From Bacteroidota bacterium (GTDB lineage Bacteria > Bacteroidota > Bacteroidia > Chitinophagales > Chitinophagaceae): a stretch of 51,123 nucleotides of DNA. Both the position numbers and the translations under genes were made by a program. The notes under the pieces are model-generated. The model searched no databases, was not told where the DNA came from, and saw nothing but the letters and a program-made list of their open reading frames with translations. Shown in pieces: positions 16,748 through 25,200 of this stretch (the first letter of the stretch is position 1; each line of letters opens with the position of its first letter). Location of the stretch: positions 1-51,123 of the forward strand of contig JAKQEA010000073.1 in assembly GCA_029558715.1 (NCBI GenBank). The letters run 5' to 3'.

Positions 16748-17335
16748 ATGGCTGTAAAAAAATTTGTAGTCGGCAATTTTGATGATGAGGCAGTGCTTTT
16801 TCCAGCAGTGAAAAAAGTTCGCCGGGCAGGATATAAAATACACGATGTGTTTACTCCGTTTCCTATTCATGGATTGGATAAGGCCATGGGGCTTCGTGAT
16901 ACCAGCTTGCACACTGCCGGGTTTATTTATGGTATCTCTGGTACCGCCACTGCTGTTGGGTTTATTACCTGGGCATTAACCATTGACTGGCAAATCAACT
17001 TTGGTGGTAAGCCATTCTTTTCGCTTCCCGCCTGGATACCGGTTACATTTGAGCTGACCGTGTTATTTGCTGCAGTAGGTATGGTATTGACCTTTTGCTA
17101 TCTCTGTCAGCTGGCTCCTTTTGTAAAGAAGGATCATTTTAACCCCCGTTCTACAGATGACACATTTGTGATGGCACTAGAATGTACAGATAAAACAAGT
17201 GAAACAGAAGCGATGAGTTTCCTGCAAACTATCGGAGCTAAAGAAGTAAAGGTGGAGTATAAAGAAACAGGATGGTGGCTTGGCCGATATGACAAAGACA
17301 CAATGCGTTTTCAGAAAAAAGAAGCGGATCATTAA
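16748..17335 (+). CDS. actD: Alternative complex III subunit D (DUF3341)
   Basis: 195 residues. The cytoplasmic start KKFVVGNFDDEAVLFPAVKKVRRAGYKIHDVFTPFPIHG... is the DUF3341 signature (GLD and 'HDVFTPFPIHGL' near residues 33-44). Two membrane helices follow (~58-78 and ~98-120), then a ferredoxin-fold-like C-terminal domain. It is a structural subunit of ACIII without cofactors. The stop is 18 bases from the actE start, so the two are tightly linked. Confidence 0.93.
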   Translation: MAVKKFVVGNFDDEAVLFPAVKKVRRAGYKIHDVFTPFPIHGLDKAMGLRDTSLHTAGFIYGISGTATAVGFITWALTIDWQINFGGKPFFSLPAWIPVTFELTVLFAAVGMVLTFCYLCQLAPFVKKDHFNPRSTDDTFVMALECTDKTSETEAMSFLQTIGAKEVKVEYKETGWWLGRYDKDTMRFQKKEADH

Positions 17336-17353
17336 TCTTAATAAAAACTGGTG

Positions 17354-17977
17354 ATGAGAAAAACTTTGATCATAACAGGATGCCTGGCATTGGTGGTGGC
17401 AATGGTTAGTTGTAATAAAACCAGGCGAAATACAGGCCGTGCATATATGCCGGATATGGCTTACAGCAGAGCATATGAAACATATGCTTCTACCGAAGCA
17501 CTGGATAAGGCAGACATCCATTATACAGCAAAACCTGTTGACGGAACAATTGCAAGAGGGGAAATGGCAGCATATCCTTATAAGAATGATTCTATAGGAT
17601 ATGTAAAATCAGCCGAAGTGAAAAACCTGTTTGATTCTGCAGCAGTAGATATGAAAGAAGCGGAAAGGCTGTACCTGGTAAACTGTGCCATTTGTCACGG
17701 AACAAAACTGGATGGAAACGGACCTTTATGGAAAGATGGAAACGGACCCTTTCCTTCCAAACCGATTGCATTGGCTGGAGACGCAAAGTATGAAGCTATG
17801 GCAGCCGGAACAATGTTTCATTCTTTAACCTATGGCAAAAACGCCATGGGAAGTTATGCATCACAACTGAGCACCAAACAAAGATGGGAAGTAATTGCTT
17901 ATATTAAATCAAAACAAAAGAAAGTAGTTAGTCCGGCTCCGGCAGCACCCGTGGCTGATAGTGCTGCAAAAAAGTAA
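17354..17977 (+). CDS. actE: Alternative complex III subunit E, mono-heme cytochrome c lipoprotein
   Basis: 207 residues from the ATG at 17354. A GTG three bases earlier is in frame, but ATG-Arg-Lys is the more natural signal start. The lipoprotein signal ends LVVAMVSC, so Cys19 is probably lipidated and the protein faces the periplasm. One heme motif, CAICHG (about residues 116-121), and a probable axial Met in NAMGSYASQL. ActE is the mobile/terminal mono-heme subunit of ACIII. A low-complexity Pro/Ala tail ends the protein. actF follows after 33 bases. Confidence 0.93.
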   Translation: MRKTLIITGCLALVVAMVSCNKTRRNTGRAYMPDMAYSRAYETYASTEALDKADIHYTAKPVDGTIARGEMAAYPYKNDSIGYVKSAEVKNLFDSAAVDMKEAERLYLVNCAICHGTKLDGNGPLWKDGNGPFPSKPIALAGDAKYEAMAAGTMFHSLTYGKNAMGSYASQLSTKQRWEVIAYIKSKQKKVVSPAPAAPVADSAAKK

Positions 17978-18010
17978 AATAGTTTTTGAAGAAACAATAA
18001 ATAATAACTG

Positions 18011-19240
18011 ATGTCTATCCGGGAAAATTTTGTAGTGCCAAAACGATATAATACAATAGCCTTTGCCTTAATGGCTGTTGGTATTCTGGCGATCATTGGT
18101 TTGTATGTTACCAGCGGATCAAAAGATGATCCTAAAGAGCAGGCTCGTTTTTGGGCATCGCTCCTTCAAAACAGTGTTTTCTTTTTACTGGTGGTAAACG
18201 CATCCATGTTTTTTATTTGTGCCACTACATTGGCATGGGGTGGATGGCAGATGGCTTTTCGCCGGGTGCCTGAAGCTATCTCTGCAGTAGTACCCGTGAT
18301 TGGTGTTATCTGCGGAGCGATTTTATTAGCTATTGTCTTCGGGGACAATCATACTATTTATCATTGGACAGATACTCATCATGTGGCGGAAGACCCCATT
18401 CTGAATCACAAAAAAGGGTTTTTAAATAAAGGCTTTTTTGCTGCGGCTACTGTTCTTACAATCGTATTATGGTCTGTACTTGGATGGAAAATGAGACAGT
18501 TGTCCCGCAGTCTTGATGCCAGGCCACTTGCTACGGTAGAAGAAAGGAAAAAATATATCTGGAATAACACGGTATGGGCTGCGGTTTATATTGTTGTTTT
18601 TTCCCTGACAGTTATGTCTTCTATTCCCTGGCTGTGGTTAATGAGTATTGATGCACACTGGTACAGCACTATGTACAGCTGGTATACTTTCGCCAGTTCA
18701 TTTGTATCAGGTATGGCACTGATAGCTTTGTTTGTTGTGTTTCTGAAAAACAATGGCTACCTGGAATATACTAATAACGAACACCTGCACGATATTGGTA
18801 AATTTATGTTCGCTTTCTCTGTTTTCTGGACCTATCTCTGGTTTTCCCAATTCATGCTTATATGGTATGCAAATATTCCGGAAGAGACCATTTATTTCCA
18901 GCCCCGGGCTCATGGTATCTATAAAGGAATATTTTGGCTGATGTTTATAATCAATTTCATTGCTCCGTTGTTAATATTAATGACAAGGGATGCAAAGAGA
19001 AATTATGGAACTATTACATTTATGGCGTTGCTGATCATTTTTGGTCACTGGCTTGACTTTTACCAGATGGTGTTCCCGGCAGTATCTCCTAAAAAAGTAC
19101 CTATGATATTGTATGATTTTGGGGTGGCACTGGGTTTTGTAGGATTAATAATGTTTGTAACAGGAAGGGCCTTAAGTAAGGCGCCGTTGCTGGCAAAGAA
19201 CCATCCTTTTGTTAAGGAAAGCCTGATCCATCATACATAA
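18011..19240 (+). CDS. actF: Alternative complex III subunit F, NrfD-like membrane protein
   Basis: 409 residues with about ten helices. It is a shorter relative of ActC that completes the membrane core of ACIII. Helices carry WASLLQNSVFFLLVVNASMFF, MSSIPWLWLMSIDAHWYSTMYSWYTFAS, LWFSQFMLIWYANIPEETIYF and FGHWLDFYQMVFP, all typical of ActF. ActF is thought to contribute a proton pathway rather than a second quinol site. The stop lies 55 bases from coxB; this junction joins the quinol-oxidising and oxygen-reducing halves. Confidence 0.94.
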   Translation: MSIRENFVVPKRYNTIAFALMAVGILAIIGLYVTSGSKDDPKEQARFWASLLQNSVFFLLVVNASMFFICATTLAWGGWQMAFRRVPEAISAVVPVIGVICGAILLAIVFGDNHTIYHWTDTHHVAEDPILNHKKGFLNKGFFAAATVLTIVLWSVLGWKMRQLSRSLDARPLATVEERKKYIWNNTVWAAVYIVVFSLTVMSSIPWLWLMSIDAHWYSTMYSWYTFASSFVSGMALIALFVVFLKNNGYLEYTNNEHLHDIGKFMFAFSVFWTYLWFSQFMLIWYANIPEETIYFQPRAHGIYKGIFWLMFIINFIAPLLILMTRDAKRNYGTITFMALLIIFGHWLDFYQMVFPAVSPKKVPMILYDFGVALGFVGLIMFVTGRALSKAPLLAKNHPFVKESLIHHT

Positions 19241-19295
19241 AGAATAAACAGAGGCTTGAAAAATAAATTAGGTTAGAAAAATTGAATTATAGTTT

Positions 19296-20345
19296 ATGCA
19301 AACATTTTTCATAGTTGCCATTTTAGCGCTTGGATTTCTGATCACTTTCCAGATTGCCAAGGCCAGTGAGTATGTAGCGGTCTTGCGGGGTTATGAGAAA
19401 TCCCGTAAGCAAACCAATAAGTTAAATGGTTTTATGTTATTGGCATTTCTTATCCTGGGCCTTATTGGTGTTTATTATTGCAATGAAAGACTAAAAGGGA
19501 AAATATTAGGTGAACCGGCTTCAGACCATGGCGTATTGGTAGACAGAATGCTCTATGTTACTCTTGCGGTTACTTTTGTGGTGTTTATTATTACACAGGT
19601 GGCTTTATTCTGGTTTTCTTATAAATACCAGGAGTCTGATAAAAGAAAAGCCTTTTATTATCCTCATAATAACAAACTTGAATTGATTTGGACCGTAATA
19701 CCTGCCATTACTCTTACCGTATTGGTTGGATTTGGAATTTTCTACTGGTTTAAAATAACCGGTGATGCGCCTGATGATGCGATGCAGGTAGAAGTGGTAG
19801 GTAAACAATTCGGCTGGGAGTTCCGCTATCCCGGTAAAGATGGTGTTCTGGGAAAAAAATATTTTAAGAATGTAAATCCGGCTGCCAATAACCCCGTTGG
19901 CCAGATATGGGAGGACCGATATAATCATGATGATGTGTTTGTAGAACAGGAAATGCATTTAGTAGTGAATAAGCCGGTTAAACTGGTAATTGGCGCCAAA
20001 GATGTAATTCATGATGTGGGGTTAGCGCATTTCAGAATGAAGATGGATGCGGTCCCCGGAACACCTACTACTATGTGGTTTACACCAAAGTACACTACAA
20101 AGCAAATGAAAGAAAAAACAGGGAATCCTGATTTTGTATATGAAATTTCATGCGACCAGATGTGCGGGAAAGGCCACTGGAGTATGAGGGGAACGATCAT
20201 TGTGGAAACCCAGGAAGAATTTGATGCATGGCTGGCTTCTAAAAAGCCTCAATACTATGTAGCAAACCCTGACAAAGACCCGTCTGTTAAAAGAGATAGT
20301 GTGATAGCAAGTGCACCCCTTACAGGGGCTGTAATAAACAGATAA
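19296..20345 (+). CDS. coxB: Cytochrome c oxidase subunit II
   Basis: 349 residues. It has about four hydrophobic helices, two more N-terminal than the usual two-helix anchor (roughly 3-20, 45-61, 86-108, 130-152). The periplasmic cupredoxin domain carries the CuA site: His239 (VIHDVGL), Cys286, Cys290, His294 and Met297 in the segment SCDQMCGKGHWSM. The usual CxExC Glu is Gln288; it coordinates through its backbone, so CuA should still form. No heme c domain is fused to the C-terminus, so electrons must come from a separate cytochrome or directly from ACIII. coxA follows after 44 bases. Confidence 0.95.
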   Translation: MQTFFIVAILALGFLITFQIAKASEYVAVLRGYEKSRKQTNKLNGFMLLAFLILGLIGVYYCNERLKGKILGEPASDHGVLVDRMLYVTLAVTFVVFIITQVALFWFSYKYQESDKRKAFYYPHNNKLELIWTVIPAITLTVLVGFGIFYWFKITGDAPDDAMQVEVVGKQFGWEFRYPGKDGVLGKKYFKNVNPAANNPVGQIWEDRYNHDDVFVEQEMHLVVNKPVKLVIGAKDVIHDVGLAHFRMKMDAVPGTPTTMWFTPKYTTKQMKEKTGNPDFVYEISCDQMCGKGHWSMRGTIIVETQEEFDAWLASKKPQYYVANPDKDPSVKRDSVIASAPLTGAVINR

Positions 20346-20389
20346 TTGAATAAATACAACCACAGGCGTTGTTGTTAAAATAAAAGACT

Positions 20390-22201
20390 ATGAGCGAAGC
20401 AATGAATGTACATTCCGGAGTGGCCGCAGCACATGCAGTTCATCATGATGACCATGGTCATCATCATCATGAGCAATCCTTTATCTCGAAGTATGTGTTC
20501 AGTATGGACCACAAGACCATTGGTAAACAATTCCTGATTACGGGGATGGTGTGGGCCATCATAGGTGGTCTTTTTTCAGTATTGTTCCGTCTGCAACTGG
20601 GTTACCCCGATCAGTCGTTTCCGATCCTGGAAACTTTCTTTGGCAACTGGGCCAAAGGAGGCCAGATACAACCCGAATTTTATTACGGACTGGTAACCAT
20701 GCACGGAACAGTACTCGTATTCTTTGTACTGACAGCAGGCCTTAGCGGAACTTTTGCCAACTTACTTATTCCGCTGCAAATAGGTGCAAGGGATATGGCT
20801 TCTCCTTTTCTGAACATGCTCTCTTACTGGTTTTTCTTTATAGCGGGTATTGTGATGCTGGCTTCCATTTTTGTACATACCGGTCCTGCTTCAGGCGGAT
20901 GGACAATGTATCCGCCACTAAGTGCACTTCGCCAGGCCGGTGAAGGACAAAAGATTGGAACCGACCTGTGGCTTATAAGTATGGCCTTATTTATTGTATC
21001 GTCACTGCTCGGAGGTCTTAACTATATTTCTACCATTTTGAACATGCGGACAAAAGGTATGAGTATGACCCGTTTGCCACTTCCAATCTGGGCAATGTTC
21101 TTTACGGCGGTGTTGGGTGTGTTATCCTTCCCTGTATTATTATCTGGTGCTATCTTGTTATTATTTGATCGTAACCTCGGAACGAGTTTTTACCTCAGTG
21201 ATATTGTTATTAACGGAGAGATTTTGCCAAACGAAGGAGGAAGTGCCATTCTTTACCAGCACTTGTTCTGGTTCCTTGGTCATCCTGAAGTATATATTAT
21301 CCTATTACCGGCCATGGGAATGGTATCCGAAATATTGTCGGTAAATTCCCGGAAACCCATTTTTGGATATATGGCGATGCTGGGTTCACTGTTTGCCATT
21401 GCTATCCTCGCATTCCTGGTTTGGGCGCACCATATGTTTGTTACCGGGTTGAACCCATTCCTTGGATCTGTATTCGTACTGCTTACCTTACTGATCGCTG
21501 TTCCTTCTGCTATTAAAGTGTTTAACTGGCTTACCACATTGTGGAGAGGGAATATTCGTTTTACTCCTGCTACGTTGTTTGCAATTGGTTTTGTAAGCTT
21601 ATTCATATCTGGTGGATTGACTGGTATCTTTCTTGGCAACTCCACTATTGATATTCACCTGCATGATACCATGTTTGTGGTAGCTCACTTCCATATTGTA
21701 ATGGGAGTAGCCTCCTTCTTTGGCATGTTTGCAGGAGTGTATCACTGGTTCCCCAAAATGTTTGGCCGTTATCTTAATAATACACTTGGGTATATGCATT
21801 TCTGGGTTACCATGATCGGTGCTTACCTGATTTTCTGGCCAATGCATTACCAGGGTCTTGCCGGTATACCCCGCCGTTATCTTGATAAGAAAGGCTGGGT
21901 ATCATTCAACCAGTTCGGAGAACTCGATAAAATGATAACAGTTGTTTCAATAATTGTATTTGCTGTTCAGCTGATGTTTGTTTTCAACTTTTTCTATTCC
22001 ATATTTAAAGGCAGAAAAGTAACGACTCCAAATCCATGGGGAGCTAACACATTGGAGTGGACGACCAAGATCAATCCTGGTCATGGTAACTGGGAAGGTG
22101 AAATCCCGGAAGTGCATCGCTGGCCATATGATTACGGAAAAGACGGAAGAGAATTTATTCCGCAGACGGAGCCGGTGGGTGCTAATGAAAGCAAGCACTA
22201 G
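20390..22201 (+). CDS. coxA: Cytochrome c oxidase subunit I (A-type)
   Basis: 603 residues, twelve helices. The heme a and CuB ligands are all present: TMHG (His105), GHPEVY (His298, Glu300, Tyr302), the His pair 347-348 in WAHHMF, and HFH (His433, His435). The D-channel entrance Asp135 (ARDMASP), the GHPEVY Glu300 and K-channel Lys376 (SAIKVFNW) mark an A1-type proton-pumping oxidase. The N-terminal 30 residues are very His-rich (HHDDHGHHHHE). The family signature GWTMYPPLSAL lies at residues 170-180; an identical stretch occurs in the S9 peptidase at 43729-45936. ctaB follows after 54 bases. Confidence 0.97.
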   Translation: MSEAMNVHSGVAAAHAVHHDDHGHHHHEQSFISKYVFSMDHKTIGKQFLITGMVWAIIGGLFSVLFRLQLGYPDQSFPILETFFGNWAKGGQIQPEFYYGLVTMHGTVLVFFVLTAGLSGTFANLLIPLQIGARDMASPFLNMLSYWFFFIAGIVMLASIFVHTGPASGGWTMYPPLSALRQAGEGQKIGTDLWLISMALFIVSSLLGGLNYISTILNMRTKGMSMTRLPLPIWAMFFTAVLGVLSFPVLLSGAILLLFDRNLGTSFYLSDIVINGEILPNEGGSAILYQHLFWFLGHPEVYIILLPAMGMVSEILSVNSRKPIFGYMAMLGSLFAIAILAFLVWAHHMFVTGLNPFLGSVFVLLTLLIAVPSAIKVFNWLTTLWRGNIRFTPATLFAIGFVSLFISGGLTGIFLGNSTIDIHLHDTMFVVAHFHIVMGVASFFGMFAGVYHWFPKMFGRYLNNTLGYMHFWVTMIGAYLIFWPMHYQGLAGIPRRYLDKKGWVSFNQFGELDKMITVVSIIVFAVQLMFVFNFFYSIFKGRKVTTPNPWGANTLEWTTKINPGHGNWEGEIPEVHRWPYDYGKDGREFIPQTEPVGANESKH

Positions 22202-22255
22202 TGAATAGTGCCAGAAGAGACTTGAAGTTTTTTTGACAATATAGTGTGAAGGTGC

Positions 22256-23131
22256 ATGAATAAGATCAAAGATTATTTACTGTTAATAAAGCCTTCACTG
22301 AGTATCATGGTGGTTTTCAGCAGTGTGATCAGTTACCTGCTGGCACCCAAAGTTGTAGAATACAACATAGCAATGATACTCTTGCTCTTTGCAGGTGGGA
22401 TGTTGGTAACAGGCAGTGCCAATGCCATCAACCAGGTAGTAGAAAAGGATACAGATGCCCGGATGAAAAGAACTTCCAAAAGGCCCGTAGCGGCTGGAAG
22501 GATGAGTGTGCAGGAAGGATGGACCTTTGCGATTATCACCGGGGCTGTTGGGGTCTTTATTCTTGGTTACTATTTCAACTGGCTGGCGGCCGGATTGGCT
22601 GCTTTTAGTTTGTTTCTGTATGCATTTATTTATACGCCATTGAAAAAAGTAAATTCAATTGCCGTATTAATGGGTGCTGTTCCCGGAGCATTGCCTTGCC
22701 TGATAGGCTGGGCAGCCGGAGACGATCAGTTATCAACTGGTGGATGGATCTTATTTGCCTTCCAGTTTTTCTGGCAATTTCCCCATTTTTGGGCGATAGC
22801 CTGGGTGGCACATAAAGATTATTCATCTGTTGGGTTCAAGTTGTTGCCGGCTAACGAAGGACCAACAAAGTTTACGGCAATCCAGACGATTGCCTACTCC
22901 TTGTTGCTGGTACCTGTAACATTGCTGCCTTATTATACAGGCATGTGCAGCTATAAGGACACGGCCGGATTAATAAGTATTGGCCTTATTATTTTCGCAA
23001 ACCTGTTCATGATAGGACGATGTGTGGCTTTGTACAGGAATATGGATGTGGCTTCGGCAAGAAAAGTGATGTTTGGAAGTTATATGTACCTGCCGGTAGT
23101 AATGCTGGCACTATTATTAAGTAAAACGTAG
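22256..23131 (+). CDS. ctaB: Protoheme IX farnesyltransferase (heme O synthase)
   Basis: 291 residues, about nine helices, UbiA superfamily. It attaches a farnesyl group to heme b, the first step toward heme a. The polyprenyl-diphosphate-binding motif NAINQVVEKDTDARMKRT (about residues 62-79) has the NxxxDxxxD pattern with the conserved RPVAAGRM behind it. A second Asp-rich loop is KDYSSVGFK. The gene sits inside the oxidase operon, between subunit I and subunit III. No ctaA (heme A synthase) is in the window. The next start is 14 bases downstream. Confidence 0.95.
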   Translation: MNKIKDYLLLIKPSLSIMVVFSSVISYLLAPKVVEYNIAMILLLFAGGMLVTGSANAINQVVEKDTDARMKRTSKRPVAAGRMSVQEGWTFAIITGAVGVFILGYYFNWLAAGLAAFSLFLYAFIYTPLKKVNSIAVLMGAVPGALPCLIGWAAGDDQLSTGGWILFAFQFFWQFPHFWAIAWVAHKDYSSVGFKLLPANEGPTKFTAIQTIAYSLLLVPVTLLPYYTGMCSYKDTAGLISIGLIIFANLFMIGRCVALYRNMDVASARKVMFGSYMYLPVVMLALLLSKT

Positions 23132-23145
23132 TTATAAAAAGAGAG

Positions 23146-23718
23146 ATGGATATTGTGAGCAATCAACAAAAACAAAGAATGCATCCCCACAAGTTTACCC
23201 TGTGGGTGGCTATTGGCAGTCTTGTAATGATGTTTGCGGGATTGACCAGTGCTTTTATTGTAAAGAGCAACCAGGTAAACTGGAAGCCTGTAACACTGCC
23301 TAAAGTATTTTGGATATCTACGGCTGTTATTTTACTAAGCAGCCTGACGATCCAGCTGGCACTAAGATCTTTTAAGGACAGGGAGATGAGCAAATACAGA
23401 ATGCTTATAGGTATAACTGTTATTCTTGGTGCAGCATTTATCATATTGCAGTGGATGGGATTTCAAAACCTATGGGCGCAACAGGTAACATTTAAAGGAG
23501 CAGGAGCTGGTCAGTTCCTTTATGTGATATTCGGATTGCATGCTTTGCATGTAATAGCAGGAATAGTGGTATTGATAGTGATGTTTATCAAAGCTTTTTT
23601 CGGAAAGACAAAATTATACAGTTCAGTTCCTGTAGAGGTGGCAGCAACATATTGGCATTTTGTAGACCTGTTATGGGTCTACTTGCTGGTATTCTTCCTC
23701 GTAATCGGCGGGAACTGA
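23146..23718 (+). CDS. Heme-copper oxidase subunit III, short form
   Basis: 190 residues, five helices, cytochrome c oxidase subunit III family. Visible features are QWMGFQNLWAQQVTF and YVIFGLHALHVIAGIV, with AATYWHFVDLLWVYLLVFFLV at the C-terminus, the latter being the subunit III signature. It lies between ctaB and a second, longer subunit III gene. The pair is common in Bacteroidota oxidase operons; I cannot tell from sequence which contacts subunit I. Confidence 0.92.
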   Translation: MDIVSNQQKQRMHPHKFTLWVAIGSLVMMFAGLTSAFIVKSNQVNWKPVTLPKVFWISTAVILLSSLTIQLALRSFKDREMSKYRMLIGITVILGAAFIILQWMGFQNLWAQQVTFKGAGAGQFLYVIFGLHALHVIAGIVVLIVMFIKAFFGKTKLYSSVPVEVAATYWHFVDLLWVYLLVFFLVIGGN

Positions 23719-23753
23719 TGAATAATAAAAACAAGTAAAACCTTACAACTGAC

Positions 23754-24626
23754 ATGGCGACAACAGCAACAGCACATCAGACCAAATGGTGGAGTGGCGG
23801 TAAAAGCCCCTTCAACATGGAGTACGGCAAACTGATGATGTGGTATTTTCTGATGAGTGATGCCTTCACCTTTGGTGCATTTCTTATTTCTTACGGAAGC
23901 ATACGCTTTAGCCAGAACTTCTGGCCTGATCCAAACGTAGTGTTCAACGCCTTTCCGGGAGCAGGGCATGCTAATCTTCCCCTAGCATTTGTGAGTGTAA
24001 TGACATTTATCCTGATCATCAGCTCCGTGACGATGGTGCTGGCTGTACATGCAGGACATAAAGGGGATAAACAAGGTGTTATCAAATGGCTGGCCTGGAC
24101 AATTGTAGGGGGCCTCGCTTTTCTTGGTTGCCAGGCATGGGAATGGCATCACCTGATTACGGGTGAGCATGCAGTGCTGGTAGATGGACAGATTGATATC
24201 ATTGGACAAACAACCGGAGGAAATCCATGGGGTGATCTGGTAAGTCATGATGCTGCTTTAGCCGCTTTGCAGAAAACACCTCATGAAACGTTGATAAGCC
24301 TGGCTCACCAAAGTAATCATGCTTTAACGCATGAACAACTGGCAGCAATGACAGACCAGCAATTGATCAAGGAAATAAAGCTGGATGAGCTTCATATCCG
24401 CGAAAAAGGACCTATTGCATTTGGGGGCTATTTCTATGGTATCACCGGTTTCCATGGCTTCCACGTATTTTCCGGGGTTATCATAAATATTGTTATGTTA
24501 TTGATGACGAAAAAAAATGTATTCCAGAACAGGGGTCATTACCTGATGATTGAGAAAGCGGGATTGTACTGGCACTTTGTTGATCTGGTTTGGGTATTTG
24601 TATTCCTTTGTTTCTATTTGATCTAA
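23754..24626 (+). CDS. coxC: Heme-copper oxidase subunit III, long form
   Basis: 290 residues. The N-terminal helices (KLMMWYFLMSDAFTFGAFLISY) and C-terminal ones (FYGITGFHGFHVFSGVIINIV, LYWHFVDLVWVFVFLCFYL) are those of subunit III. Between them, residues ~143-205 are a hydrophilic, loop-like insertion (roughly GEHAVLVDG to the segment before GPIAFGGYF) that the short form lacks. It could be a docking site for other subunits such as ACIII. The gene is 35 bases behind the short subunit III and 20 before the subunit IV gene. Confidence 0.93.
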   Translation: MATTATAHQTKWWSGGKSPFNMEYGKLMMWYFLMSDAFTFGAFLISYGSIRFSQNFWPDPNVVFNAFPGAGHANLPLAFVSVMTFILIISSVTMVLAVHAGHKGDKQGVIKWLAWTIVGGLAFLGCQAWEWHHLITGEHAVLVDGQIDIIGQTTGGNPWGDLVSHDAALAALQKTPHETLISLAHQSNHALTHEQLAAMTDQQLIKEIKLDELHIREKGPIAFGGYFYGITGFHGFHVFSGVIINIVMLLMTKKNVFQNRGHYLMIEKAGLYWHFVDLVWVFVFLCFYLI

Positions 24627-24646
24627 TAACTGTAATCTAATTTGAT

Positions 24647-25108
24647 ATGCAACATCCGGCTTTTGAAGAAGTGACCATTCATCATGAACATACTGATGAT
24701 GCCACGTTTAAGAAGAAAGTAAGAAAGACAACCATATTGCTGTCGGTAATTACCGTCATCGAACTGGGTATTGGCCTTTTGATCTACACAATGCACAAAG
24801 GGGAGAACCCGAATGAGTTACTGGTTTTAATGTTTAAGGGAATGGTTTGTATTCTCACCCTTGCCAAAGCATATTATATCGTTTCGGTTTTTATGCACCT
24901 GGGCGATGAGATCAGAAATATGATCATGACCATTGTGGTGCCGCTGTTACTTTTTATCTGGTTCATTACTGCATTTATCTGGGATGGCAACTCCTATAAA
25001 AATTTGCGCAACACTTATGACAAGCATTTCCAGGAAACAACCATGCCAGCAAAGCACCAGCATAAGGAAGAGACTAAACCGGTTGAAAAACCAGCCGGGA
25101 AGGAATAA
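24647..25108 (+). CDS. Cytochrome c oxidase subunit IV (CoxD/CyoD-like)
   Basis: 153 residues, three helices: TTILLSVITVIELGIGLLIYTM, LLVLMFKGMVCILTLAKAYYIVSVFMHLG and MIMTIVVPLLLFIWFITAFIWDG. The order and the AKAYYIVSVFMHLG segment fit the bacterial cytochrome oxidase subunit IV family. A charged tail with HQHKEETKPVEKPA ends the protein. It is the last gene before the strong terminator at 25133-25181, so it closes the main transcript. Confidence 0.9.
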   Translation: MQHPAFEEVTIHHEHTDDATFKKKVRKTTILLSVITVIELGIGLLIYTMHKGENPNELLVLMFKGMVCILTLAKAYYIVSVFMHLGDEIRNMIMTIVVPLLLFIWFITAFIWDGNSYKNLRNTYDKHFQETTMPAKHQHKEETKPVEKPAGKE

Positions 25109-25132
25109 ACAGCTCTGTAATTCTCATAATCG

Positions 25133-25181
25133 AAACCATTAAACCGGCTGCCAGCTGAACAAGGAAGCGGTTTAATGGTTT
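25133..25181 (+). terminator. Rho-independent terminator after the cox operon
   Basis: AAACCATTAAACCG (25133-25146) pairs perfectly with CGGTTTAATGGTTT (25168-25181) around a 21-base loop, and TTACTTTTAT follows. It lies 24 bases after the subunit IV stop. The SCO gene begins 19 bases downstream, so read-through or a separate promoter must supply it. Confidence 0.75.
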
Positions 25182-25200
25182 TACTTTTATACTTAGTATT

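Noticed and set aside
20437-20475. CAT-rich stretch at the start of coxA as a tandem repeat
   Set aside because: It is the codon run for the His-rich CoxA N-terminus, not a separate repeat or CRISPR-like array.
24933-25142. 69-codon plus-strand frame over the subunit IV end
   Set aside because: A shifted-frame shadow of the subunit IV gene that reads into the terminator stem.
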